This document shows, one piece after another, positions 23,238-32,200 of a DNA stretch of 37,034 nucleotides. A program made the translations under genes and the position numbers. The stretch lies in contig JABMOI010000065.1 of the NCBI GenBank assembly GCA_013204185.1, forward strand, positions 1 to 37,034. The letters are read 5' to 3'. The notes beneath the pieces were generated by a model. It was not told the DNA's origin. It was given only the letters and a program-made list of their open reading frames with translations, and ran no database searches. Positions within the stretch are counted from its first letter, which is position 1; every line of letters starts with the position of its first letter. The DNA is from a bacterium (lineage in GTDB: Bacteria; Bacteroidota; Rhodothermia; Rhodothermales; UBA10348).

Positions 23238-24731
23238 ATGTTACTTTCAGGTATTGCCACGCTAGCGGCCTTCTTGCTCGTGGGCCTTGGGTCAAAGTCT
23301 GAACGAAAAAGCCCCTTATTTATGATCGGGGGGTTCGCTGCGTTTGCGCTATCCATCTATTTTCACGTGGTAGCATACCAGACGGTTTTACAAGCTACTT
23401 CAGCGATTTCGGCCGAGATCGGAATCGGTTTCCTGTTGCTCGCCGGGCTGCTCACCAAAGAACGGAAGGAAGCTAAATCTTACTTCTATCTGGGCGGTGT
23501 TAGTTTACTTGTTTCGGTCCTCCTGTTCATCAGTATTAAGTTTTTCTCTCCGTCTAGTGACCCGTCTGGTGACCAGAACACAGTCTCTTTCCTGTTGGAA
23601 TTAGGCCCCGACGATTCTATTTCTGAAGTGCAATCTGTTCTGAATGACTACCAAGCAGTGTCTGAAGCTGCTTTCCCTTCTGTTTCCCTTGAAGAGGACG
23701 AAAATCTGGCCCAAATTTTCTTGGTTTATGTGGCGTCCGATGGGGTTGAAGGCCTCATGCGGGAATTGGGGCGAGATTCCGAAAACGTAGACCATACTGA
23801 GCTAAATTTCAGCGTTTCGCTGGCCGAACCTACGGTACAACGAGGATCGGAGCAGCAAGTTGAGTCCTTGCTAGAAAACGACCCGCTTGCTCCAAGCCAG
23901 TGGGCGCTCAATGCCATCCATGGACACGAAGCGCACGCCATCTTAAAGGACCTCTCGCCTGTTCGCAAAGCTCGTGTTGCCATTTTGGATACAGGAGTGG
24001 ACGCATCCCATGAGGACCTGGACTCAGCGTTCTCCCAGAGTCCTGCCACCCTCGACTTACACGGCCATGGAAGCCATTGCGCCGGAATTGCTGGAAGCGC
24101 GACGAATAATGGAATTGGCATGGCCTCGTTAAATTGGGAAGGTCGCTTCATTGAAATCTTAGGCTACCAGGCCCTTAATGAGCAAGGAACAGGAACCATT
24201 GAAATGATTTCCCAGGCCATCATAGACGCGACAAAGGATAAAGCTGATGTAATCTCAATGAGCCTCGGCGCAAAAGCAGAAACCCCGAAAGTTATTTCGG
24301 ATGCCATTGCATTTGCACGCCGAAATAAAGTCATAGTCATTGCGTCTGCTGGAAATGCCAATGAGGACGCCATTGACCACATGCCCTCCAGCGTGGAAGG
24401 CGTTATCGTTGTCTCGGCCGTCGACGAAAACTTACAAAAAGCGACGTTTTCAAATACAAATACCTCACTGAAGCGGCCCATTACGGCCCCAGGAGTTAAC
24501 ATTCTTTCTCTAAAAGCAGGCGGCGGGTACGTTGAAATGAGCGGCACTTCCATGTCCACTCCAGTTGTCTCTGGACTAGTCGGGATTATGCGTTCTCTCA
24601 ATCCAGACCTGACTGAATCCGAAGTTTATGATATCTTAGAGTCTACCGGTCGGAGCGTTCGAGATAGCGCTAAAATTGGTAAATTGATCGACTCGGAAGC
24701 AGCTATAACCACCGTGCTCAATACAAAATGA
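23238..24731 (+). CDS. Membrane-anchored subtilisin-like serine protease (S8)
   Basis: A 497-residue protein. Residues 1-104 form four hydrophobic segments (~2-18, 27-47, 57-73, 84-102), with positively charged loops SKSERKS and TKERKEAKS, so by the positive-inside rule the catalytic domain should lie outside the cytoplasm. Residues ~115-200 look like a small alpha/beta propeptide-type domain. The S8 domain (~215-495) is intact: D251 in AILDTGVDASHEDL, H277 in HGHGSHCAGIAGS, the oxyanion N373 in IASAGNA, and S438 in MSGTSMSTPVVSG. No secretion signal or C-terminal sorting domain is present. Multi-helix N-terminal anchoring is unusual for subtilases, which mostly have a cleaved signal peptide. 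The stop overlaps the GNAT start (ATGA), indicating translational coupling. Confidence 0.92.
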   Translation: MLLSGIATLAAFLLVGLGSKSERKSPLFMIGGFAAFALSIYFHVVAYQTVLQATSAISAEIGIGFLLLAGLLTKERKEAKSYFYLGGVSLLVSVLLFISIKFFSPSSDPSGDQNTVSFLLELGPDDSISEVQSVLNDYQAVSEAAFPSVSLEEDENLAQIFLVYVASDGVEGLMRELGRDSENVDHTELNFSVSLAEPTVQRGSEQQVESLLENDPLAPSQWALNAIHGHEAHAILKDLSPVRKARVAILDTGVDASHEDLDSAFSQSPATLDLHGHGSHCAGIAGSATNNGIGMASLNWEGRFIEILGYQALNEQGTGTIEMISQAIIDATKDKADVISMSLGAKAETPKVISDAIAFARRNKVIVIASAGNANEDAIDHMPSSVEGVIVVSAVDENLQKATFSNTNTSLKRPITAPGVNILSLKAGGGYVEMSGTSMSTPVVSGLVGIMRSLNPDLTESEVYDILESTGRSVRDSAKIGKLIDSEAAITTVLNTK

Positions 24732-25234
24732 CCCAGCCGCCTAAATGGATTATTCGAACAGCCACTCAGGATGACGCATGTTCGATCGCATCCATTTATT
24801 CGGAATCCATATTGGCACGCAATGCTACCATGGTATTGGATCCCGTGTCGTATGAGAAAGTGAGCGAACAAATTCGCGGCCTAAACGAGCGGGAATCCAT
24901 CATTGTGGCAACCACCAGCCACAGCCTTGTGGTGGGTTGGGGTATCGTCAAGTTTTACAGCGACCGCCCTGGCTACGCTTCGGCTTGTGAGACCTCCCTT
25001 TTTGTTGACGCGACCTATCGAAACCAGGGCGTCGGCAATGCAATCCAAGCGGAATTGGTCCAACGCGCAAGAAAGGCCGCATTCCATCACATTGTGGTTA
25101 AAATCTGGGCTCAAAACCAATCCAGTATCGTGCTCCATGAAAGGCACGGCTTTGAAATGGTGGGTATCCAAAAAGAAATCGGCCACGTCGATCAAAAATG
25201 GATCGACGTGGCCGTCATGCAATGTTTGCTTTAA
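24728..25234 (+). CDS. GNAT N-acetyltransferase (phosphinothricin/methionine-sulfoximine type)
   Basis: A 168-residue protein. The order of motifs matches the PAT/MddA branch of GNAT: IIRTATQDDACSIASIYSES (motif C/D region), ETSLFVDATYRNQGVGNAIQ (acetyl-CoA pyrophosphate loop, Q-x-x-G type), and KIWAQNQSSIVLHERHGFEMV (motif B). Relatives acetylate methionine sulfoximine/sulfone, phosphinothricin or similar small amines (family knowledge). Here the third gene downstream encodes a free-methionine-sulfoxide reductase, a loose thematic link only. It overlaps the subtilase stop by 4 bp (ATGA at 24728-24731). Near its 3' end the gene carries a perfect 13-bp inverted repeat, and its stop codon lies inside the first copy of a 17-bp tandem repeat. 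Confidence 0.9.
   Translation: MTQPPKWIIRTATQDDACSIASIYSESILARNATMVLDPVSYEKVSEQIRGLNERESIIVATTSHSLVVGWGIVKFYSDRPGYASACETSLFVDATYRNQGVGNAIQAELVQRARKAAFHHIVVKIWAQNQSSIVLHERHGFEMVGIQKEIGHVDQKWIDVAVMQCLL
25181..25213. repeat. Perfect 13-bp inverted repeat inside the 3' end of the GNAT gene
   Basis: GGCCACGTCGATC (25181-25193) and GATCGACGTGGCC (25201-25213) are exact reverse complements with the 7-nt loop AAAAATG. They encode the end of the protein (GHVDQ...WIDVAV), finishing 18 bp before the stop codon. The RNA would form a very stable stem. There is no following T-run, so it is not a standard intrinsic terminator. Confidence 0.9.
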
Positions 25235-25256
25235 AGAAGTGTTTGCTCTAAAGAAT
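25223..25256. repeat. 17-bp tandem duplication across the GNAT stop codon
   Basis: TGTTTGCTTTAAAGAAG (25223-25239) is followed directly by TGTTTGCTCTAAAGAAT (25240-25256), 15 of 17 identical. The first copy contains the last codons and TAA stop of the GNAT gene. The second copy is non-coding and ends 4 bp before the convergent gene. It looks like a recent slippage or unequal-exchange duplication. Confidence 0.85.
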
Positions 25257-25260
25257 AGGC

Positions 25261-25602
25261 CTACGATTCGAAAAGCGCTTCAGAAGGGCCGTCGCAAAAT
25301 ATATAGTCGATATTGTACATCAACTGTACTAGTGTGCCTTCTGGAGTTACAGCGAAGTGCACGCGGCCTCCCAGTTGCCCGGTTCTAGGATCCCAATTGA
25401 TGCTTTGAAACGCATCTAAAAGATCTTCAACCTGATCCCGTCTTGGACCATCGATCCAAATCACATCGATTCCGCAGATGTCTTCCCGTTCAATAACAGG
25501 ATCTTCCAGTCTAACAGCGAACACGGTTTCCGGAAAAGTCCTTTGCAGGGTGTCCGAAATCTGCTCAACTGCTTCTTCTGCAGTAACACAAATAGTTTCC
25601 AT
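25261..25602 (-). CDS. Stand-alone LPD29-like small protein
   Basis: A 113-residue cytoplasmic protein. The order AVEQISDTLQRTFPETVFAV, then GIDVIWIDGPRRDQVEDLLDAF, recalls the LPD29 domain (large polyvalent protein-associated domain 29): an N-terminal helix ending in a FP-x-x-x-F-x-V strand, then V-x-W-x-D-G-P followed by a helix and a phenylalanine. LPD29 is best known as a piece of very large phage- and plasmid-borne polyvalent proteins (family knowledge), but short stand-alone chromosomal copies exist. The last 40 residues (GGRVHFAVTPEGTLVQLMYN) are strand-rich. No catalytic residue is evident. Convergent with the GNAT gene, divergent from msrC across 170 bp. No phage genes surround it. 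Function unknown; family call is from memory of the motif. Confidence 0.65.
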   Translation of the reverse strand: METICVTAEEAVEQISDTLQRTFPETVFAVRLEDPVIEREDICGIDVIWIDGPRRDQVEDLLDAFQSINWDPRTGQLGGRVHFAVTPEGTLVQLMYNIDYIFCDGPSEALFES

Positions 25603-25772
25603 TGATCAAAACGAGTATTCAAGTCTATTAAAAAGCTGCCCCCTCCGAGGTGCAGTACGCACAGATATAGATACGTCAGAGAACTAGTTTTTCGCTTTCA
25701 AACCAAAAGGATCCGTAGCGTTTTTTCGGTGTTTGTAGCCATTCCAACATCCAACATCATGATCTAATTGAA

Positions 25773-26267
25773 ATGAACCAGAAGAACGAGACCTACGTGC
25801 AGGTTCGAGGGCATATTGAAGCCATTTTGGCCGAGCCATGCGATTGGGTCGCGGCAATGGCAACGGTAGCATGTGAACTCCATGCTGCGTTCGACTATTT
25901 CCATTGGACAGGATTTTACCGCACCGTCCGCGCCGCGCACCTTCAAGTCGGCCCGTATCAAGGCGGTCATGGGTGCATAGACATTCCCTTTTCAAGGGGA
26001 GTATGCGGCGCCGCTGCATCAACTAAACAGACTCAATTGGTGGATGATGTCAACGCATTTCCCGGCCATATTGCCTGTTCTAGTGCGACTGTCTCCGAGA
26101 TCGTGGTGCCCATAATGGCACTTGATGGGACCGTAATTGCCGTTCTTGACGTAGATTCAAACAACCCTGCCGCTTTTGATTTTATCGACCAAGAACATCT
26201 TGAAGCAATTTGTGCTTCGCTCGGGGCCCGGTTTGGACACGAAGCAATTGGGGCCATCGCCAAGTGA
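25773..26267 (+). CDS. msrC: Free methionine-(R)-sulfoxide reductase (GAF domain)
   Basis: A 164-residue single GAF domain. The three active-site cysteines of fRMsr are all present: C68 in GHGCIDIPFSRG, C78 in GVCGAAA and C102 in FPGHIACSSAT. Their spacing (10 and 24 residues) equals that of E. coli fRMsr C84, C94 and C118. Additional family motifs are VGPYQGGHGC, QLVDDVNAFPGHIAC and SEIVVPI. It reduces free methionine-R-sulfoxide in the cytoplasm, with recycling by thioredoxin. Start ATG 25773 after TAATTGAA, no SD. It converges on the beta-barrel gene with only 4 bp between the stops, and no terminator is evident between them. Confidence 0.93.
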   Translation: MNQKNETYVQVRGHIEAILAEPCDWVAAMATVACELHAAFDYFHWTGFYRTVRAAHLQVGPYQGGHGCIDIPFSRGVCGAAASTKQTQLVDDVNAFPGHIACSSATVSEIVVPIMALDGTVIAVLDVDSNNPAAFDFIDQEHLEAICASLGARFGHEAIGAIAK

Positions 26268-26271
26268 TCCG

Positions 26272-27975
26272 CTAGTCTACGTTTAAACCAAAAGAAAACC
26301 GCATCAAAAGATCCGGGACGCCCACTACCTGCACCCCTACATCCAACCTGTCGAACAAGGTATACGAACGGCCAATAGACACTGAAGTGGGAAGCATTCC
26401 CCCTAACAAGCGCTCTAGGTCTTCCGAAAACGTATTGTCAAGCCCATACACAACCGGCTTGCCCCACTGAACCGCGCCTGAAAAGCGATATCTCGGGTTT
26501 GAGTATTTAGTCCAATTGCCTAGCAATTCCATTAAAACGCCATCCACATCCAGCGTCAAGATTCGCAGGGGGATATTCCAAGAACCTACCCCATTTTGGC
26601 GTTCTTGTCTGCCCAGGTCAATGCCAGCCTTTATTCCCCAACTTGGCTTTTTGCCCAATTTATATCGCTGAAGTACGCCGTTCTCTAGCCCGTACTCACC
26701 CTCAACGGCGAGCGAGCCGAAAAATCGAGTCAAGTTGAACACAAGTAAGTGCCGCCCCATTGGGAAATCGATGCCGGCTGTCAGAGTAGAAGGAGTGTAA
26801 ATGTTCATCCACTGCCCAATTGCATCGTGGGTTTGCCGCGTCTGGTTGGGCCTTGACAAATCCAGTAACTCGATGTCCAGCAAGTCTTTATCACTTGAGT
26901 CCTGAGAATTCAGGACTCCTTCAAGGTTTATGAACTTGGGCATGTAAGACAAAGCAAATGCATCCCCATCCCACATCTTGATCTTAGGCGCTAAATCCAA
27001 ATATAGAGACGTCCCTAACTTTTCCAAATAGGTGCGATGCATGAGCCCCATCCGTGCCCCCACTCCGCTTCCTTGGAATCCGCCTCGTATTCTCCAGAAA
27101 AACGCGTTCGTTTCTTGTTGAAGAGGGTCTAGATTGAGATCCCCCGAGTCATTAAAGTAGAATTGCTCGGTGCCCGAAATCGTTAACACACCCTGAGGCA
27201 GCATATCGAGACTAAAGTGAGCAGAAGCGCCCAGCCGGTACAGCGTTATGCCCCACCAAACGGTGCCAAATGGATACGGCTCTAGCAAGCCGCCAGTCCC
27301 GATACTTATTTCATCTAAATGCACGTCGATTGCCGAGTTAAGAGACAGCTCCGCCAGCATATCAACTTGAATGGAGTTGGAATTGCTCTCTTTTCGCCCA
27401 CTGAGAAGGGTTTGAAAACCAGACAATTTCAGGCTGCTTGAAAATAAAAGAGGCTGCCGATATCCAAATCCAACGGCTACCGTTCGTTTAATTGGCCACG
27501 TCAACCAAAATGCGGAGACTTGCCGGGGCTGCCCAATTGCAGCAAATTCAGTATCGGTATAGTGCGGGGTCTCATCAGCTGGGAAAGACAGGTCGGACAA
27601 AAAACCATCTGTCTTCCGATTAACTGAAGCAGGCAACCGATTCGTCGAACCAAATCCTAAAGACCCGTTTCTAAAAGAAAGCCGCGATTCAAGACCAATT
27701 TGTGGCCGGCCCACCAAAGAGAGCAGCGCTGGATTTCCAAAAATACTTCCCCCATCTGGCGCAGCCATCGCACTATGAATGCCAGAAAAAGAACCACTTA
27801 GTCCGCCTGATCCAAACAAGTTTGAGCCAAGTCGAATATCCATGTATGCCCTTCCGCCATCGAAGGAAAGAGCGGTGAAGTCTTGGGACAAGTTTGATTG
27901 AGCTTGAATAAGAGTCGGAGTAAAACCAACCAACCATAGAAAAATCAACACACGATATGTCCGATTCCTCCTCAT
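26272..27975 (-). CDS. Outer-membrane beta-barrel protein of the giant-protein operon
   Basis: A 567-residue exported protein. The signal peptide runs from the basic N-terminus through VLIFLWLVGFTPTLIQA, with cleavage predicted before Q26. The mature part is dominated by alternating polar/hydrophobic strands separated by short turns, typical of an outer-membrane barrel, and it ends in MRFSFGLNVD with a near-terminal aromatic. GSIFGNPALLSLVGRPQIGLES near residues 75-97 resembles the N-P-A motif of FadL/PorV-like barrels. It is not a recognised named family. Its ATG overlaps the stop of the upstream barrel gene (ATGA on the minus strand, 27972-27975), so expression should be coupled. It is the last gene of the operon and may be a second membrane partner for the giant protein. 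Confidence 0.72.
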   Translation of the reverse strand: MRRNRTYRVLIFLWLVGFTPTLIQAQSNLSQDFTALSFDGGRAYMDIRLGSNLFGSGGLSGSFSGIHSAMAAPDGGSIFGNPALLSLVGRPQIGLESRLSFRNGSLGFGSTNRLPASVNRKTDGFLSDLSFPADETPHYTDTEFAAIGQPRQVSAFWLTWPIKRTVAVGFGYRQPLLFSSSLKLSGFQTLLSGRKESNSNSIQVDMLAELSLNSAIDVHLDEISIGTGGLLEPYPFGTVWWGITLYRLGASAHFSLDMLPQGVLTISGTEQFYFNDSGDLNLDPLQQETNAFFWRIRGGFQGSGVGARMGLMHRTYLEKLGTSLYLDLAPKIKMWDGDAFALSYMPKFINLEGVLNSQDSSDKDLLDIELLDLSRPNQTRQTHDAIGQWMNIYTPSTLTAGIDFPMGRHLLVFNLTRFFGSLAVEGEYGLENGVLQRYKLGKKPSWGIKAGIDLGRQERQNGVGSWNIPLRILTLDVDGVLMELLGNWTKYSNPRYRFSGAVQWGKPVVYGLDNTFSEDLERLLGGMLPTSVSIGRSYTLFDRLDVGVQVVGVPDLLMRFSFGLNVD

Positions 27976-28973
27976 AGCCCAACTAGAAGGGAAACGTGTT
28001 GGGTGGTTGCGAGAAACGAGGATACGTAGGCATAGTCAACGCTCAGTCGCAGATCCATGGATCGAGGCGTCCTAATCCCAAATCCGAACGTGCTCACTTC
28101 GTTTTTGTATCCATCTTGTAGAAGCATGCGCCCCGCGCGTATCGAGATAGAATACACCGGACTGAAATCAGCTCCAAAACCTATGCGGCTTATCGAAGAT
28201 GAGGCAAGGTCTGGAACCCATTCCAACGCCCCCGAAATATGATCTGACAACTGATAGGTAACGCCAGTTGAAATTTCCAGCGGGATTGATTCTACATACG
28301 ATGAAACCTCAGGCCTAGACTGACTTGCGGACTTCCACGTAAGCGGAGCAGTCACATTTTTGGCTGAGATACCCCAGCGAACATCCGCCCCCAACTTCAT
28401 CAAGAGTCCCAGATCTACATTTAGCCCGGAAGCATTTCCGTACACCTTTCTGTTATTGGCTTCGTCGACATCCGAGTCACTAAACACGTGATAATCCGAA
28501 GACGAAATCGTATTTCTGCCAAAAGAAGCACTTCGATATCCAACTCCCAATCCCAACCACATAAATGCAATCCGGTGAGAATACCCGAAGTGAACAGATT
28601 GTTCAGTCAGGGCCTCGTCTCCAGAATATTCTGCTGAAAAGGCGACTGCATTTCGATTGCTGAACAGCGGAATAGCAATGGATACGTGCCCGTAGTCAAT
28701 TAAACCGAGTTGATCGACATACGAAAAGCTTGCTTCCAATCCATCCGCTGGATAGATCGAAGCGATATTCCAATTCACTGCTCCAGCTCCTGAAATGGAG
28801 GCGGTTCCTGTAAAACCTTGCCCAGCCACGTGCGCACCAATTCCTATGTCCGCAAAGGCACCCGGGATGGCAGATAGCTGCCGCGCGTTTACTCGATGAG
28901 TAAACGTGAGCAATATTGCCAGAATCAGATAAAATGAAGTGCGTTGCATATGGTTATTTCGGGGCGTGGCCAT
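27972..28973 (-). CDS. PorV/PorQ-like outer-membrane beta-barrel protein
   Basis: A 333-residue exported protein. The second methionine (28949) starts a classic signal peptide (MQRTSFYLILAILLTFTHRVNA), so the true start may be there. The mature N-terminus GAFADIGIGAHVAGQGFTGT followed by GAGAVNWNIASIYP follows the PorV/PorQ pattern: small-residue-rich plug, then W-N-I/P-A-x. About 12-14 amphipathic strands follow, ending in QHVSLLVGL. PorV and PorQ work with the type IX secretion system (T9SS) of Bacteroidota: PorV shuttles cargo from the translocon to the attachment complex (family knowledge). The gene lies 14 bp after the giant-protein stop and overlaps the next barrel gene by 4 bp. Which PorV-type role it has cannot be told; a dedicated partner of the giant protein is inferred. 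Confidence 0.75.
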   Translation of the reverse strand: MATPRNNHMQRTSFYLILAILLTFTHRVNARQLSAIPGAFADIGIGAHVAGQGFTGTASISGAGAVNWNIASIYPADGLEASFSYVDQLGLIDYGHVSIAIPLFSNRNAVAFSAEYSGDEALTEQSVHFGYSHRIAFMWLGLGVGYRSASFGRNTISSSDYHVFSDSDVDEANNRKVYGNASGLNVDLGLLMKLGADVRWGISAKNVTAPLTWKSASQSRPEVSSYVESIPLEISTGVTYQLSDHISGALEWVPDLASSSISRIGFGADFSPVYSISIRAGRMLLQDGYKNEVSTFGFGIRTPRSMDLRLSVDYAYVSSFLATTQHVSLLVGL

Positions 28974-28987
28974 GCCTGCTAGTTCGG

Positions 28988-29290
28988 CTATTTGACCAAT
29001 ACCACGGGAAGCATCCGCGAAGTAGATCCGTTATTATCTCTGGCTGTCACTCGAATGATATAACGTCCATTTCTCGCCTTTTGGTTGTCTTCAGTCGTTC
29101 CGTCCCACTCAATTTGCTTGAGGCCATTACTGCCTCCATAAGGCCCAGCCCACTGTTGGTCGCCATCTAGTATGGTCTTCACCAGCTCGCCCCGCATGTT
29201 GAGTACGTGAATACTTACGGTTGCAGGAGGAGCACTCGTATCTAAAAAGTATGCGATACGCAGAGGTGCAATTTCTGGGGAAAATGGTGA
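28988..29290 (-). other. FlgD-like/T9SS-type C-terminal domain of the giant protein
   Basis: Residues ~2276-2375: APLRIAYFLDTSAPPATVSI, VLNMRGELVKTILDG, QIEWDGTTEDNQKARNGRYI, RVTARDNNGSTS and a final VVLVK. This is the Ig-like fold of FlgD and of many Bacteroidota C-terminal sorting domains (P-x-P-F-x-P, W-D-G-T, N-G-x-Y-x-x-R-V). It is the probable secretion or surface-attachment signal. Confidence 0.7.
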
Positions 29291-32200
29291 TGGCAGGGCT
29301 TCTAGGTATTTAATTCCTAGTTCCTGGCTTTGAACAACCACGTTATAGTCACCAAGCCTGGTAGCCATCGTGGTCACAACGTTGGTTTCACTTGCAAAGG
29401 ATGGAAGAGCTTGCCATGAAAGTGTCGATTCATCGAAATGCCCTATCTGCTTCCCCCCTCCATAAAGGGACAAGGCAGGGTCTTGACGTAGCGTTAAGGT
29501 TGCTGGCGCGGCGAGCGAATCGCCTAAAAGAGCACGATCTGAGCGTAATGAAAACCGATAGGTTTTAACTCCAGAGGTTAACCCACCACTGCCATCCGTT
29601 CCCGATTCAAACCTTTTGGGCGAGGGTGTTCTTGGGTAGGATAAAGAGAGTTCAGATTTGAATGGAAACGATGTGGCAGGAATAAACAACTCCATTCCGT
29701 TGTAGTCGGTCAGGGAAATGGCCTGGTCACCATTGATGTCAGCATAAACGGAAACGGTTGCACTATCTGACGCTCCACTTTGTGCATCGAGGACTGTAAT
29801 GGCTAGCGGTCCGATATACTTCGAATTCTCAGTAGTTACTGTGCCCGACTGATTTATAGTTGCTGCGACAGACGGCTCCACCGTCCAAAAAACCGAATTT
29901 CCGAGCAAAACACTTCCGCCCGTTTGAGTTGTCCCCGAAACAGAAAAACGAGATGTCCCACCCTGATTTACTACACGAGTCGACTGGGCGTTGATCAGAA
30001 GACTTGACACTTGAACGGAGCGCGCTTCAAATTCTATGGGCACGACGCTTTGTTTTGAGCCAAGGGCAATGCGGACCTCAATGGCAAAGGTCCCCTGGGA
30101 TCGAGGTGTGATGATGGCTGTTAGCTTGGTTCCCCCAGAATTGGTGTCTATTCCAACGTCTCCGGCAACAGATATCCACTGCACTTGACCCCGTTGAAGG
30201 ACGTCCTCTGAGATATCGACACCTAACCCATCTCGTATTTGTAAAGCGACTCCGTACTGGTCTGAAACCCTCAATATTTGGCCGTTAAGGTTTGGAAACA
30301 GCCGTGTTTCTTGTAATTGACCTGAAACAACGGTTGTACGCTCTATGACAGATGAACTGTATTCCACAGAACCAGTGCCTGAGAGCACCTCTACAAAATA
30401 TTGGATCTTCCCTTCTCCAGGAGGCGGGATGGAAGCAACGAATGCACCGTTCTCAAATGCCATCACGATCTGCTCGGGAGCTTGTCCCGGAAGTTGATAC
30501 GAGAGCTTCGCTGAGCGATTCAAATGCGCTGTGCTGCCAACAGATGAAACAGAAACCACCACGGGCTGATCGCTTCGGATGATGTCTTTTGGTGTGTGAG
30601 CAAAGGGCAAAACCAAGTTTGTTCGCTGCTCACTATCGATTAATAGCAAGACAACTTGACGACTGGAAGTGCTAGGCTGCAACAAACTCGTGTTTAATAT
30701 CTCAACTGTGTAATTACCAGGATCGAGTACGGCTCCCGTTTCAAACACTCCATTTGAGTTGGTAACGCCTTGCACCGCGCCGCCATCTTGACCCCGGATC
30801 AGAACTTCCACACCAGCAAGAGACGCTATGCCATCGTTTAGTTCGACTGTAATTTTCCCTGAAGCCAACGTAATGGGCTCAAGATCAATTGTTTGCCCCA
30901 CATTTGCATTGGAAACAGATATGCGACGTACTATCGGAGGCCGGCCCGGGCGCTGAACGGAAATTTCGATTACCGTTTCCCCTGTCTCTGAAACCGGCAC
31001 GTTCGTAAATGAAAAGGTACCTAAAGTGTTTGTTACCACCGATACATTCAGCGGTCCCGACAGGGACACCGTTAGACCGGGAACTGCTTGGCCGGCGCGC
31101 ACAATCGTGCCGCGGATTTCAACACTTTGCCGTTGAAGAGCCAGTTGAATCCCTGAAACGGTCGCATTCTCTGCAACCGTAACCGTTGTAGAAGATGGAA
31201 TAAACCCAGTTTTCCTACCCGTAATGACGTAGGTCCCTGGAGGCAGCGGTCCCAAGGTGAACTCGCCGGAGGTGGACTCGGTAAGGTAGTCTTGAGACAA
31301 GCCTGTCTTCGCCGTAACGGTTACACCCGATATTATGGAGCCTTGTGTGTCTTTCGTCTGCCCAGACAGAAATGAGTTGATCCCAAAGACCGTAAATGAT
31401 GCCGTTGCTTCAGCTTGAGAGCCTAAATCGATGTCAATAAACGCTGGGTCAAACAACCGAGTCGTTGAAACGGGTTCGATTCGATAGCGGAGTCCGAGAG
31501 GAAGCTGCTGAGGTAGAAGGGTTCCGTTCGCATCCGTACGTAGGGTTTGGTCTATGGAACGATCAAAGCTGGAAACCCTTACGGGGACATCGAAAACGCC
31601 TGTTCCATCCTGCCGTCGAACTTGAATCGTGACTAGTCCAAGATTTGAGGTAGCGGAGAAAGAGGCGGTTCCAACTTCATTCTCTGATACAGTCAGTGTC
31701 CTTCGAGTTGGTGCAAATTGATGCCCCAGCTTTGTGGGAATGACTTCATACGAACCGGCCTCGAGAAAGGGTACTTTAAAGGTTCCATTTTCGATACTTG
31801 TGGCAACAGCTACGGTAGCTCCGGCAGCGTCCAATATCGTGATTGTTACACCGGTCAATCCTGCAGATCCCGTGATGGCAGAGGATAACGTCACGATGCC
31901 GACGTCCCCAAGCGAAAGTTGCGTTTCGCTATTTCCAATTGGGATAACACGTTCAATATCACGATAGTTTTCGCGCTGAATCCGTGTACGAAGGACTACT
32001 TTTTCACCTTGAGGTAACTGATCAATCACAAAGCGACCATCGGCCGAGGTAAACACCTGATGCTCTTCGCGAGTTGTTTTTACCTCAACCGACACATCAA
32101 ACGGGAGAGCAGACCCATTCGTCGAGCGAATCCTCCCCGTTAGGACGGCCTGATTCCGTCTCATTCCGATGCTAGTCGTGGTTGTTTGGCCGTTCTGAAC

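Noticed and set aside
24903-25388. 161-residue plus-strand ORF overlapping the GNAT and LPD29-like genes
   Set aside because: It is a shadow frame of the GNAT gene running antisense into the next gene; composition is unlike a real protein.
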